Source of the DNA: Mesocentrotus franciscanus | Lineage: Eukaryota > Echinodermata > Echinoidea > Camarodonta > Strongylocentrotidae | Assembly (NCBI GenBank): GCA_037976565.1 | Contig: CP137675.1 | Coordinates: 13,348,534 to 13,412,533, forward strand | Direction of reading: 5' to 3' | Length of the DNA: 64,000 nt | Shown: piece by piece, positions 10,462 through 22,879 of the stretch | Layout: every line of letters begins with the position of its first letter | How positions within the stretch are numbered: the stretch's first letter is position 1 | Position numbers and translations under genes: made by a program | Notes under the pieces: model-generated | Told to the model about the DNA's origin: nothing | Database searches by the model: none | The model's input: only the letters and a program-made list of their open reading frames with translations

Positions 10462-12715
10462 ATGCCCCCCAAAGGCAAGAAAGGCAGTAGCAAGGGGAAG
10501 AAGGACAAGCCTGAGCAGTCCAAGAAGAAGGACCCCAGCCCAAGAAGCTCAAGCTGAGCTCCAGGGCGAGGCCCCCTGCAAGCGAAGATGACGACGAGGG
10601 CCTGAATGATGAAGACCTTCGCGTGGTGGCGCTGGCTCAAGCTGGTAGAGGCTCCGCTCCAAGACCTGCCACCCCTGTCCAAGATGCTGCGCCAGACCTT
10701 CCACCCCAAGCCCAAGAGCAAGACCAGCCCTCCCCAGCTTCACCTACACCACCTTCCAGTCACCAAGCCAGTGAGGCTGAAGAGGAGGTTGCACAAGCAA
10801 GTCCTGGTAAGTAATCATATAGGTCCAGATTATCTACTGCCTCCTATGGTACTTTATGGACTTTTGTGGACTGTAATTGTATTGTGTTAGCACTGTACTG
10901 TGTTGGCACTTGTTATGTCAAAAACTTAGTGGGAGCATAAATGGTGTCTCTTTTGATTGGTGCATCTTGGATGAGGGGTTTGTTTATAAAAAAATGTACT
11001 ATTTAGAGTGGTCTTGGTAATATGTTATTACTTATTTCTTACAGCAATGCCATATAATTTATATTTATTTTAAATATGGGTATTTGTTGTCTATTTATAG
11101 CTGGACATTCCTCTGCCGAGGAGGAAGAGGAAGAACCCACCAACAGGAGGAAGAGGAAGAAGGGCGGTTCTGGAGCGAGGCGGAAGACTGTGAAGCTCAA
11201 TGATGCTCAGGAGGAAGAGGCCAAAGAGTACTTGCTGGGGTGCCCGGGCCTCTACAACAAGCGGGATGCCATGTGGGCCCAACCTGACAAGAAAGATGAG
11301 GCCTGGAAGAGGCTGGCCGACCAGCTGGGAGTGGACGTCAAAGACGTCCACACTTGGTACAAAACGCTGCGCAAGGACCTGGGCAAGCTTCGCAAGAAGT
11401 ATCGGAAGTCGGGGCAGGCGGGCTGGAGCTTCCACAGTCTGCAGAGGTGGGACCGGTGGGAGTTCCTGATGCCGTTTGTTCATGAAGTGAACATCCGCTC
11501 GACCCCATCTGTAAGTATTTAATGTTATGTCCAAACTGTTATAACGCTGGCTGACAGAATTATTGATGTCATTTCCATTATGAGAACAAATAATAGCCAA
11601 TATATCAAAAGTAAAGTTATATATCCCAAGTACAACATTGAATAAAATCATGTAAAATGGGATTGAACATGCAACCAATCATACTCTTCACACTTTAAAA
11701 TAACTCTTTGTAAATAAACCTAAAACTGTTAAGTTTATTAGAATTTATTTGACAATTGTCAAAATAGAACATGCAATTTGACATCTAGAAATTTCTGAAA
11801 ATATTTCCTCATAATAATTGGCAAATGAATCACAATATTTTCAACATACAACCTCATAAAGTAATACTTAATATGCTTTGTCATTTACCATTGCAGCTTC
11901 AAGCACCACTGGCCGCAGCCCGCACAGCAACAGCCGCCACTGCTGAGAGCGACCTCGAGGAGGATGCTGAGGATGAAGATGGGGACCGCCACAGCCCACC
12001 TCCTGATGCTGGCCGTCCAGCCCCTGCTGCTGCTGCTGGCTGTGCTCCTCCTCCAGCTGGGCCTCCGCCTCCTGGTCCTGCTGCACCTGCTCTTGCTCCC
12101 CTGCCCAGAGACCCACTCCGTGCCATCATCGAAAGTAGCAGGGAGCAGACCAGGGACATCCTACACTACCTGGCAGGCCAGGGTCAAGCCCATGTTGAGC
12201 CCCAGGTGCAGCAGCGTATAGACTTTGGCAGGTACGTCACCTCCTCCCTCAGGATAATGCCAGATGAAATTTATCACCAAGCCTCTGGTGCCATCAATGA
12301 CATTGTGCAGGCTGCTCTGAGGGACGTGGACCAGATGCGTGGTCAGCAGCAGCAGCAAGCCCCTCAGCAAGCTCCCCAGCCAACCCCCCAGCAAGCACCC
12401 CAGTTCCAGCCACAGCAGCAGCCACAACAGCAGACCGCACCCCAGTTCCAGCAGCAACAGTCAAGGCAGCAGTTCGCTCAACCTGGGCCTTCTTCTGGAC
12501 AGCCTCCTCTCCAGGCCCAGGTTGATGCATCTGGCCAGATGTGGCAACCCAATCCCTGGCAGTGGCAGGCCAATCCTCCAACAAATTCAGTGTGGGGGAG
12601 CCAGTCATGTGGCTACATGAGGGAGTACACAGCCCAGCAACCCACCGCCAGTGCCCCCTCCAGAACCGGCACCACACAGGCAGAACCGTCCAGTGAGGAC
12701 TCAGAACAGGAGTAG
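10462..12715 (+). pseudogene. Harbinger-encoded Myb/SANT-like (MADF) DNA-binding protein, frameshifted
   Basis: Three exons: 10462-10806, 11101-11510 and 11897-12715, with GTAAGT donors and TTATAG or TTGCAG acceptors. Exon 1 is Lys-rich then Pro/acidic. Exon 2 carries a basic stretch and the MADF/Myb fold (AKEYLLGCPGLYNKRDAMW, WKRLADQLGVDVKDVHTWYK, LRKKYR). Exon 3 is acidic, then Pro-rich and Gln-rich, ending SSEDSEQE. In this family the protein binds the element and helps bring the nuclease to the nucleus. The frame from the ATG stops at 10555-10557. The conserved frame resumes from about 10545, as expected after a one-base deletion near AGCCCAAGAAG. An ATTAAA at 12897 could be its poly(A) signal. 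Confidence 0.8.
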
Positions 12716-13273
12716 CAGTGTTTTTATTGACAGTTATGGAGCATTGTGTTTCTCACTATTTTTGACACTTAAGTAGCATTGTTTCTTACTATGATTGACA
12801 CTTATTCATGGAGCTTTAATGTGTTCATGAATGTTATTGGACAGTTGGGTGACTGTTTTTTGTAAGTGTGTGATGTATGCATATTTTTATTATGTCATTA
12901 AAATACCATAAAAATGTCATTTGTGATTTATTGTTGTCTTGTTACAAAGGTGTTGTGAATAATATATTGTTCTGGGCCAATTGGTAGAATGACTTAAATG
13001 TTTAACAGTGAAATAATAAATACTGCCAAATATTAATGCATGTATTTTTTTTCTTAAATTACTATTTATTTTGCTATTTAATAAATTACCAAACAGCAAA
13101 AGTACTTAGCAGTTTAGGAAATAAATTACATTTAGGAATATTTGGTAGACATTTTCTTATTTAACTGCTAAACATTAATAAATTTTGCATTCTACAAATA
13201 ACATTTCAGTACTACACCTTTATCATTTATAGGACATATTAACACAAAGAAATAATTGTCATGAGTGTTGGGC

Positions 13274-13279
13274 TTTATT
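13274..13279 (-). terminator. Candidate poly(A) signal of Harbinger nuclease gene
   Basis: AATAAA on the minus strand about 190 bp past the stop codon at 13468-13470. The 12716-13467 interval between the two convergent genes is otherwise AT-rich and non-coding. Confidence 0.5.
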
Positions 13280-13467
13280 ACAATGTAATAAAGTTGAGGT
13301 TTTCATAACACAATTCAATATGACAAATGTTTTCATACAACAATACAATATGACAAAGAGCACTTTGTTAACCAATGCATCACACCAGTCCATAGTGAAA
13401 TACAATATCACAATCAATGTTTTCTAAAACAGTCTTTACTCCTGTGCAAAAGTACTACAACTCTTGT

Positions 13468-14769
13468 CTAGACCATCTTATCCTGCCATGCAACCGCTCC
13501 CGCACTGTTGAAGTAATACTTGAGCGTATCCCTCTGGCGTTTGGCAATCTCAGTGTCCCTGTTTCCCCTGATGGGCCTGTTCAAATCCTCAGTGATGGCG
13601 GCAGTTCTCCAAGCTCCAGGGATGAGGTTGTGCTGGGCATCCTCCTGGTCCAACATGCGGACGTCCAGTGCCTGATAGCGCAGGTTGTGCAGCATGACGG
13701 CAGCTTCAACGAGCAGGCGGACTGTGTCTGGTTCCTGTCTCATCTGGCCAAGGAAGCACTGGAACCGCAGAGCCAGAATACCAAAGGCATTTTCAACCAC
13801 ACGCCTTGCCCTGGACAGCCTGTAGTTGAAGATCTTCTCCTACTGGTCCATGTTACAACGGCCATAGGGCTTCATCATGTACGTCCTCATGGCGAAGGCA
13901 TCGTCTCCCACGAAGAAGTACGGCATAGGGTGCTCTTCATCATCATGGGGAAGAGGAGCTGGATCTGGGATGCCTAAAGTGCCAGCTTCAATGCACTCCT
14001 TCAGTTCACTGTTGTTGTAGATCTGGGCATCAGACTGATGGTCAACCCCACCCACATCGATCCACAGGAACTGGTACTTTGAATCTACCAGAGCCATCAG
14101 GACAACCGAGAAGAACTGCTTGTAGTTGAAGTAAAGGCTGACTGATTTGTTGGGCTTCTGGAGACGGATGTGCTTTCCATCATAGGCTCCCAGACAGTGA
14201 GGAAGATTCCATCTGGCTTCAAAATCACCTGCAACCTCAAGCCAGCCTTCATTGGTTGTGGGGAGGGAGATGACTTCTGCAGCATACTCATCCACTATCG
14301 CTCTGGCTACATCAGGGACAAACTTCTGGATGGTTTCCTTGCCCACTCGGAAGTTGTAAGACAGCTCGGCATAGGTGGCCCCAGTGGCGATATGGCGCAG
14401 GAAGACGGACAACTTGAGACCAGGGGGAATGGCCTTCCTAAAGTGGGTGTCCTTCTTCTGCAAGTGGGGTGTAAGCCTGACCAACAGGTCATCAAACATC
14501 TATGGGGACACCCTGGTGTAGTTCTTGAGCTTCCTCCTGTCATTCTCCCTCAGCTCTTCCATCAAAGTGTGGTACTGTCCACGTTCGGCCCTCAACTGTG
14601 GGTGGAGCATGGGTCTAAACCACCAGTTGTGCTTCCTTTTCTTCTTAGGAGGCTCTTCTTCTTCAGGATTGGCCAGTATAAGTTGATAGGCAGTGGCCAC
14701 CTCAGCATCTCTCATCATCTTCTGATGGAGCAGCATCATCACTCCAACATTATCAAAAGCCTCAGACAT
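13468..14769 (-). pseudogene. Harbinger DDE nuclease (HARBI1-like), two nonsense codons
   Basis: One continuous frame of about 433 codons from MSEAFDNVG to AVAWQDKMV. It is interrupted only by TAG at 14500-14502 (between TRVSP and MFDDLL) and TAG at 13840-13842 (between NMDQ and EKIFNYR). It has helix-turn-helix-like text (TGATYAELSYNFRVGKETI). The catalytic triad is visible: D in LGAYDGKHIR, D in FVGDDAFAMR, and E in RRVVENAFGIL. Length is normal for the family. Each stop is one substitution from a plausible sense codon, so inactivation is recent or the stops are sequencing errors. Convergent with the Myb-like gene. Confidence 0.92.
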
Positions 14770-14850
14770 ATTAAAATTGTAAATATTTAGTAGAGATGTT
14801 GTTCATACAGCAGCTGAGGAGGGTCTGAACCAGGTAGCCGATGGCCGGTA

Positions 14851-14858
14851 TTTATATA
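14851..14858 (-). promoter_or_regulatory. TATA box of the Harbinger nuclease gene
   Basis: Minus-strand TATATAAA about 80 bp upstream of the ATG at 14767-14769, at the inner edge of the right subterminal repeat field. Confidence 0.65.
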
Positions 14859-14859
14859 G

Positions 14860-15170
14860 TCGGCAAGTAGCGCCAAGCGGCGGCAAGTTCAAACCAATTT
14901 GGCGACCTTTGGCACAAACTAATCACCAAGTGGCGCAAAGTAGCCGTCTATTGGCGCGAATGGCGCCAACAGGGTGAATATTGGAATCAAATGGCCGTGT
15001 AATGGCGCGAACTGGCGCAAACTGGCGCAACATTTTGGAGCAAGCCGGGTGGCATTTGGCGCACGCCATATGGCACCTAGTTTATTCCACTTGGCGACAC
15101 ATGGCGACACATGCCGAGCGGACATTAATTCGGCGCCACAGCGAGCCACTACGCGCCAATCACATAATCT
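14860..15170. repeat. Subterminal TGGCGC field, right
   Basis: Repeated TTGGCGC and GGCGCGAACTGGCG motifs mirror the left field. Two short tandem copies of the ACTGGCGCAA type occur near 15010-15031. Confidence 0.7.
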
Positions 15171-15213
15171 TTGGCGCGAACTGGCACCAACTGGCGCTGG
15201 CCCAGTGGACTCC
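15171..15213 (-). repeat. Harbinger right terminal inverted repeat
   Basis: Inverse of the left end, differing at two of 43 positions. It ends GGCCCAGTGGACTCC and is followed by TAGCATAA. Confidence 0.93.
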
Positions 15214-15551
15214 TAGCATAAGACACACTCTTACAGAGCACACCATCCAAACAAAACCCAAAAGAGGGAAACTGCTCCTTTGTCAATGACCGAAAATGCT
15301 TACGCAGTCGTTATTGTTAAAACAGCTGAATGTTCTCATTAAGATGCACATAATCATAAGGCGGCGACTCTCATTGGATCAAAGAAAGAATCACGAATCA
15401 CAACAAACTATTTTACTTCATTTTGCAACGAGAGCAACACTCTGGCAGCAGTGATCTCTGACACACAGGACTCTGGATGCTCCATACGCATATGCAATAA
15501 ACTAGCAAAAACAAGGCATACCTGGCCAAAGGACCAAAATCAATCTGTCAT
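15214..15551. other. Non-coding, probably LINE 5' leader
   Basis: No gene seen. It leads directly into the LINE ORF1 and may be that element's 5' untranslated region. Confidence 0.4.
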
Positions 15552-16451
15552 TTGTACAAAATCAATTTTTATCACTGCTACTGGACCACCTGCCCATGTC
15601 CTGGAGCTTATCAAAACCCAATCCTAGACAGAATTAAAACTAGTGATTATAGTAGGCATGTAGAGATTGAAATCCTCCTCAGAAGCATTAAGTGCTACCT
15701 CAAGGATTCGCATCAAGCCTCAGCGAGTCCTACGAATGGAGCAAGGAGCTCCCCGTGTCCATGTTCTGATATGGACAGGCTTCTCATATGCACAAAGTGC
15801 AAAACACACTCGTGCACCAATGTGATTAAATGTGACATTTGCAACAGCTGGTTTCATTATGAATGCTTAAACCTAAGTACCGCCGATGTTGAAGCCCTTG
15901 AGAGAGATGCTTCCCAGCCTTTTGCATGTAAGTTATGCCTCGCACTAACTGACAATCTGACACCAGGAGTCTGCCTCACAGAATCAATCACTGTACCTTG
16001 TGACAATTCTGCCAACTCATCACTCAGCATGGACTTGTCACTGTCTCCCACCACAACGCTATCCAATGACTCTGATTGGCCACCAAGCATTCCTTTCCTG
16101 AGTAGAACCTCCAAGGAAACTGAGGAAAACATTGCTGGATACATGCCTAGTGAGGATGAGGAGACACTGTTCATCTCTACAAGCCCATGTGTACTCACCT
16201 GCACTTCTAATGCTGTAGAAAAAGAAGAAGATATGGAGAGAGGGACTCCTGATCTTCCCCTGCGAATAGTTAGTTGTGACCTACCAGGATCGTCACCAGA
16301 CCACCCCTCTGGAAAAACATGTCCATCACAGTCGATCGGCGCCGACCTACCCAAAAGCCCAGGCCAAGCTAGGGAGGTCAACCCTAAAACGCCTGTCAAC
16401 TGCCTGAAAGATGCAGGGACAATGACTGCACCTTTGCCTTGCAAAATATGA
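15552..16451 (+). pseudogene. LINE A ORF1, N-terminal part with PHD-type zinc finger
   Basis: An open frame whose middle has CTKC, CDIC, WFHYEC and CKLC, the Cys4-His-Cys3 spacing of a PHD finger (about residues 75-130). The rest is Ser/Thr/acidic and low in structure. PHD fingers are known in ORF1 of some CR1-type non-LTR retrotransposons. It continues into the next frame through an overlap at 16439-16451, which suggests a frameshift within one ancestral ORF1. Confidence 0.65.
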
Positions 16452-17344
16452 GCACCCGTGAACTGCACTGCCTCCAAGTTACAACTGCGGGTCTTCAAGA
16501 AGACAATGACTCCCTGCTACGTATGTCACGAGAAAAGACAGCTGATCTCAGTAAAGCAAGGCAAGATCTCCAATACATTCGTAGCAGGCTTAGACGATCC
16601 TTTGAGGAGCAAGCTGACACCATAAAGGAGCTAGAGAAGGTGAAGGCCAAGGGCAATGATCTACTTGCCCGTAATGACTTTCTAATGGCTCTTTGCCTAA
16701 AGCATGGGATTGAAGAGGCCAATTGCTCCCATGAGTGGAGAGCTACAAATGACCAACACACCACAAAACCAAGAGGTAGTACTGAACAAGCATCCCCAGT
16801 ACCCACCACCAACCGCTTCCATGTGCTAGCAGATGAAAATCTAAGCCAACAGCAGAGTCCAAACTACGGCTTACGGCAGCACAACGCAGACAATAGTGTA
16901 TCCTGTAATGACCCTGTTTCACCCCAACCCCAGCCCCAACCCCGACACGGGCTTCCAAGATCTCCTAAGAGAGTCAGATGCGACAATCCTCGTAGCAACT
17001 TTACATGGAAATCTCCCACAAAGATACCCTCCTCAGATCACGACCTAAAGTTCACACACAGGCTGCAAGACCAAAAGTGGGACCAGACTATTCCCAAGCC
17101 TATAACCCACAAAGAAAATATGCTAGCGCTGAGTCGGTCAAACCAACAGGGAAAAATCCACGCCATCCTCAGCAAGACGAATACACACCTGTTTCAAGTT
17201 CAAATGACAACCCATGCAAGACAACACAGGCTGCAAGACCAAAAGTGGGACCCGACTATCCCCAAGCCTAGCTACAACCCACAAGGAAAATATCCTAGCA
17301 CTGAGTCGGTCAAACCAACAGGGAAAAACCCACGCCATCCTTAG
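16439..17344 (+). pseudogene. LINE A ORF1, coiled-coil part
   Basis: The start (TTAGLQEDNDSLLRMSREK, then QADTIKELEKVKAKGND) is a heptad-like coiled coil typical of ORF1 multimerisation regions. It is followed by a Gln/Pro-rich tail. The last 100 residues arise from an internal 168-bp duplication. Frame differs from the upstream PHD part. Confidence 0.6.
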
Positions 17345-17392
17345 CAAGACGAATACATACCTGTTCTAAGTTCAAATGACAACCCATCTTCC
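17061..17392. repeat. Two direct copies of a 168-bp unit inside LINE A
   Basis: GGCTGCAAGACCAAAAGTGG starts at 17061 and again at 17229. The copies share the run through GAGTCGGTCAAACCAACAGG with few changes. The unit length is a multiple of three. Confidence 0.85.
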
Positions 17393-17509
17393 AACAATAT
17401 TGCCAAGCCCCAGATTTTTTTACATGGCCGAGCAGTTCAAGTAACATACAGAAACAGCATGGGTATCATCATCAAAAAGTCAATGGAAGCGGAAGGCAAA
17501 AGACCTAGC

Positions 17510-19440
17510 TCTCTTCATGCTCCACAATAAGCTCACAAGCCTAAATGACATATTTTCATGTCATAACCAGTACACATTCTGTAGCGATAATGGGCAATGC
17601 AAGTCCCACCTGGATTACATCATCGTCAACAAGGAGGCTACAAACTTGTTTACATCCTTTAAAATTGGACCAGAAATGCCAAAGAATGTATCGGATCATC
17701 TTCCCGTCCAAGCGCAGATCAACATCCCAAGCACAGCCTCTGAACAAGCAACTATGAGCAAGAACCAGCAGCAGTATGGATCTAAACTAAGAAGATTCAA
17801 GGTCAAATGGACAGATCTCTCCAAGGAGGACATTATTAACAGCTACACAACTCCCCTTGAAGAAGCCTGCGAGTATCTATGGTACCAGTTACCTCCTGAC
17901 CCACTTTGCCTTACTGCAAAACACGCAGAACAGGTTCTCGAAGACCTCACAGATGTTATCCTGACCATCTCCAGAGGCAACCTCCCGCATTCCTACTCCT
18001 CAGCTCGCAAGCTTCACAGACCGGAGTGGTCAAAGGATGTAGACGTGGCATACCTGCATAATTATGAAACAGCTGTGGAAAATCTGGAAGGACAAAGGTC
18101 GCCCCAAAGATCGTAACAACAGCACTTGGAAGTCGTACAAGGAGGCCAAACGTATCTTTAGACGTAAGATGAGGCGGAGCAGGCTTGTAATACACAACAA
18201 CTTAGTTGAGGAGATCGAAGCGTCTCAAACTGATGACCCGCAACTCTTTAACATATTGGTAAAGGAGAATACCCCAGCTAGCACATCAAACCTCACAGAG
18301 TGTCTCGTATGGGATGATGTTTCATACTCAAATCAAGAAATCCTGAAGGGTTGGGAGACATACTTTCGCTCACTCTCTACTCTGCGAATAGCTGATGATG
18401 AGGAAACCATTGCTAAAGAGGTAAATATCGCAACTGACTCTGGCAATGAGGATCCACCAATCACCTTCAATTCCAGAGATCTTCACACAGCAATACAAGC
18501 CCTCAAACCCAAGAAGGCTGGAGGTCTTGATCAAGTCGCACTAGAACACCTTCTCCACTCAGGACCTATTTCCGCCATCTACTGCTCACCGTCATGAACA
18601 CCTTCTGCAGGCATGCCCATGTACCACAGAGCTTCAAAAGAGGCATAGTTATTCCTATCCACAAGGGAAAAGGGAAACCGCTCACTGATCCAGGAAACTA
18701 CCGAGGCATAACGCTCACCTCTGTCTTCTGCAAGGTCCTCGAGCTGCTCCTCAAGCCTGGTCTAGAGCAGTCTCTACTCCAACAAGGTATCCCAGACAAT
18801 CTCCAATCTGGCTTTCAGAAGGATCACTCGTGCATCATGACAGCACTTTCCCTCAACCTTGTCATACAGCAGGCTACTGCAGGCACAGGATGTCACCTAC
18901 GCAGGGAATTCACAGGTGTCTTAGTGATAGCTGATGATGTAGCCCTTGTCAGCACAAATCCCATCAAGTTCCCATCAAGGCGCAGCTACTGAGTGGCGTA
19001 TACCCCACCAACTCACGTATACACACCATCAACCCAGAGAAATCATCCTGCTGCACCTGTGGGAAACCGCTGAGACAATCATCCACGTTGTGGGTGACTG
19101 CCCTGTCTACACTACGCTCAGAGTCGACTTTATAGCTCACTGGCCAAGACGCTGGGAGAGCCATTACTCTAACACTAAAACGAAGGGTGAATGCTTCACA
19201 AAGCTATCGTTGCTTGGCTCCTGCTCTCACACCTCTCTTTCCGACTGGACCAACCCTCACTTTTTCACAATCTCTCTCTCAGTTTCGTACTTGACCTCCA
19301 CGTTAAACGTTCCACTACATGTATGTGATGTCACTGTAAACCTGCCTATCCTTGTATATGTGTAGTGTACTACCAACACCTGCACCAACTGCAGTTCTCG
19401 AAACTGGAGGAAGCCAAGCAAAGAAGAAGAAGAAGATCAA
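17510..19440 (+). pseudogene. LINE A ORF2 remnant: endonuclease end, reverse transcriptase, C-terminal zinc motif
   Basis: Pieces in three frames. First, the endonuclease C-terminus (CKSHLDYIIVNKEATN, then VSDHLPVQAQI). Second, a linker (18064-18590, ending KPKKAGGLDQVALEHLL). Third, a reverse transcriptase part (FKRGIVIPIHKGKGKPLTDP, NYRGITLTSVFCKVLE, LQSGFQKDHSC, then IADDVALVS). Most of the RT palm between the last two is deleted. The C-terminal piece shows C-x-C-G then HVVGDCPVYTTLR. The element ends near an AAGAAGAAG tail around 19425-19435. Most of the endonuclease is missing before 17510. Confidence 0.75.
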
Positions 19441-20457
19441 GATTTTCATTGTGTATAGACCACCACCTTCTTCAGCAAATAGATTTACAGTTTCTGATTT
19501 CTTGAAGGAATTTGATGAATATGAAAGAGAGATATCACTGTATCCAGGAAAGTTTGTGTTATTGGGAGACTTTAATGTCCATTGGGAGATATGACTAAAA
19601 ATGATGTGCTCCAAATGAAGAATATTATTACATCTGATGGGTTCATCCAACATGTTCAAGGTCCAACACGTAACCTGGGTCACACTTTAGACTTAGTTTT
19701 TACCCGAGATGATTCAGTGATACTAGGCTGTCATACAGTCGATACATGCATCTCTCATCATTACATGATCTGCTTTTCGCTAGCTAAACAGAAACCAGAG
19801 CCAATCTCTATTACTTCTTCTTTACGCAACTATCGCAAGATCGATAAAGTTCAATTCACTAGTGTCATCTCAACCTGCAGGATTAGATAATGAATCTTTA
19901 TTTGATTGGTATGTTTCTGGAGTCACTAAGGTACTTGATACCCAAGCTCCATCGGAAATCAAGTCTCGCCCTTTGAAGTTACGTAGACCTTGGTTCAATG
20001 AGTCTGTGCTTGTGGCACGCCAACATCGCCGTAAAGCAGAACGGAAATGGCGAAAAAACAAGACATAGAAGTTAATAAGAATGTATGCCAAGTCATTGAT
20101 ATCGCTAAAGAAGATTTTTTGAAAGATAAGTTGAGTTCATGTACTGTCAAGGAGGTATATAAGATTATCCATTCTCTTTTAAATAAGAAGTCGAGCCAAC
20201 TCCCCTTGTATGATTCTGCATCCAGATTGGCTAATCAGTTTTCTTCATTTTTTGTCGGTAAGATAAGAAAGATAAGAGATGAAATAAATGCTTGTGATGG
20301 ACCTGTTGATACCCAGTTTAGTGACACTCTAAATGAAAAAGTTCCTTTTTTTGGGAAAAGTTTCAGTTGCTTACACAATCAGATTTGTCCAGAATCATTA
20401 TGTCATCTGCTACTAAATCCTGTCGACTTGATCCCATCCCAACATGGCTACTGGCCA
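19441..20457 (+). pseudogene. LINE B fragment (endonuclease to RT linker)
   Basis: Reads IFIVYRPPPSSANRFTVSDF and FVLLGDFNVHWEI. After a frameshift come GFIQHVQGPTRNLGHTLDLV and SHHYMICF, then a linker with KLRRPWFNESVLVARQHRRK and FSSFFVGKIRKIRDEINA. Several frame changes, no RT core. Distinct from LINE A. The right end stops abruptly where the unit-2-like block begins (TGGCCATTTGTATGTTGATG). Confidence 0.75.
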
Positions 20458-20895
20458 TTTGTATGTTGATGAGCATTGGAGGTATCCTATGGCTCGTCCA
20501 CATTCTTAGCTGGAGAGGAGAGGCATCATGATCGTGCTTTTCAAAACCATGTAGTCCTGAGCCTATAGTACAGTTGACATCCAGAGCTTAATCCTCCTCA
20601 CTGGTTCCCATTCTTTGTTTTCATTGTTGAACATGAATGTCTTTATTACAGATGCACTTTTTCATTAGTATTTGAAAGGCTACTTGCTCTATTTTTTGCA
20701 ATTTTCTTAATCAGACCTTCTAACGGTTAAATGAATGACCCCCTCCAAGCTTGAAAGTTCAAAACTTGATCGTAACTAAAATTGGTAGAGTATTAACTTC
20801 CTTTGATTTGATATATATTTCATTGTATTTTATTGACGGTTTGTATGAAAATTTGAAACAATTATGAGGGTCCACTTCCTTTTTTTTGCTGAGTG
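20458..20895. mobile_element. Mariner-type MITE, left part missing
   Basis: Matches the right two-thirds of the intact 638-bp MITE at 48798-49435. Its right end is GCTGAGTG followed by TA. The left third is absent and replaced by LINE B. Confidence 0.7.
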
Positions 20896-22528
20896 TATAT
20901 TTCATTCCAAAAAAAATACTATTATTAATTAGCGTTGGAATTTGTGTTATTAATGTTCATCGTAATGCCCAACGCGCTAATTTTATTCAGATTATGTTTC
21001 CACACACAGTTGAAAGACTGTGTTGCAACAATCTATAACACACACACACACACACACACAAACGCAAGCATAACCCGCCTACAGTGCTGGACTACTACAA
21101 TTTAAGCATTCTCGTTCCCGCTGAGAACCCCATTGTACTATTTCCAACGAGTTATTTCCATAATAATTATGTCGTCATATCTACCTCGCAATAAACACAC
21201 ATTTCATTTTTGTAATGGGGCAGTCATCCGTGGGTAGAGAATTGGTAAAATACCCCACATCAACATGCAATGATGATATTATACAAATATTGATTTCTTT
21301 AAAGGGCATTGTTAAAACTATTGCCCATGCAAGGTGATCTAGAAACTGTACTGTGTCCCAAAACAAAGTTGAGGGGCATAGTGCAGTCTCGAGATCACCG
21401 AGGAGCTTTAGTTTTAACCCTGACCCGTAAACTAAACAGTCAATATATGTTTCATATACCGCATTCTTGGTGTCATAACTCAAAAAGAGATATTGTAACA
21501 AAATGTGCATGTAAAAGTTTATTATATTTTGTAGGGTCAAAGGAAGTTATCCGTCTAAGAGCATTGCGCTCATCTCATTGCTCGTGTGATGATCAATAAC
21601 ATGAACCTTTTAAAACTGTTTTTTCACTGTATATCATTTTTATATGACGGAAATAAAAACAAACAAACAATAAGCATACTCTTCTGGCATCTGTCGTTAA
21701 TTTCTATAATTAGCAGGATCAACTTTGTGCAACCCCTATATCGAACAGTAAAATAAGAAAATGGGAGAAAATTACACACTCGTCAAAGTTAATCAGCATT
21801 ACCCACCACCGATTAACTATTTGATCAATACAGTCTTTATCCCGGATTCTCAGGAATTATCTTACATACTTAATTTAGGTTTTGATAATGGTGATAAGTT
21901 TTCTCCTAAAGTTGCCATGATTTAAATTCATTATTGCATCTTTGTGTTTTCACTTAATTTTTGTATTTCATCACTTAACAAACCTGTCTTAGGGGAGGCT
22001 GCTTTTTACCACTGTCAATTTCGGTTGTAATGATTCGATTGGTTCTATGAGGTATACATAATCATACTGTCAAGCTATAAAGGTACGTTTTGTAGGGCCG
22101 ATCATGTGTTTTGAGAGGCATTGCTTCTTACCAAATGTAAAGAGTGTATTAAGTAAGTATAAAGGTACCCTAGAAAATGCTTTTTCATAATTACATGTAA
22201 ATGCCCTTTTTTTCAAATTATCCAAATGGCTAAACTTTTCAATTGAACTCCTTTCATATATACATTATATAGCCCTTCATCATCCGAATGCAAGTATTTG
22301 TGTAAGCAATATTTTCATATGAATGAGTTATCTCCATATTTATTGTGTCATCACGTCTTCCTTTTATTCTTGTAATGGGGCAGTCAACAGACACAATCTA
22401 TCAGACAAAAATCGTTTTATGTTATATCCCTTATGGATCGATTTTTTTTTTAGCAGGAACTGATTTGCTGCTCGAAATCAATGAAGAGACATATAAGTGC
22501 TTTATTAAGGAGTACGATTACCTTAATC

Positions 22529-22560
<32 letters not shown>
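20896..22560. other. Paralogous non-coding block, unit 1 copy
   Basis: Aligns with 49436-51013 and then 51640-51680. Contains a (CA)n run at 21040-21061, a 70-nt imperfect hairpin at 21330-21403, and a TA repeat at 22538-22561. A short frame from 21761 (starting MGENYTLVKVNQHYPPPIN) has a relative at 50295, but it stops after about 55 codons and the copies differ mainly at amino-acid-changing sites. No gene is called. Confidence 0.7.
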
Positions 22561-22879
22561 AACCCATTTCATTCACCTGTTATGAATAATTATATTTCAA
22601 TAGTCAGAATGCAAATTGCACAATTATAATATTTTGTTCCTGGTAGGACAAAGTTTATGGCTTGTTTCACCCAGCAACACGTAACGTATGCAATTCTCAT
22701 TCTGAATATTGAAATATAATTATTCGTAAAAGGTAAATTAAATAATTTGTAACGAGACACTGTGCATTGAATTTGATCACATTACTCAAATAGCCTCTTA
22801 AATGCTGTAGTTGGTAACTAAGGGTTCGGAAGAGAAACATACATAAACGAGAAATTTAATTCGTCATTGAGGACAAATT

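Larger units (their letters stand above)
9890..15213. mobile_element. PIF/Harbinger DNA transposon, nearly complete
   Basis: A 5.3 kb element with 43-bp terminal inverted repeats, two convergent genes and long subterminal repeat fields. The plus-strand gene encodes a Myb/SANT-like MADF protein; the minus-strand gene encodes the DDE nuclease. This two-gene arrangement is characteristic of PIF/Harbinger, where both proteins are needed for transposition. Both genes carry only isolated lesions, so loss of function looks recent. The flanks do not show the usual 3-bp duplication; CTAG (or TA) borders both ends. Confidence 0.93.

Noticed and set aside
21309..21599. Frame shared with 49902-50132
   Set aside because: Part of it is a DNA hairpin that translates on both strands; no domain or splice signals.
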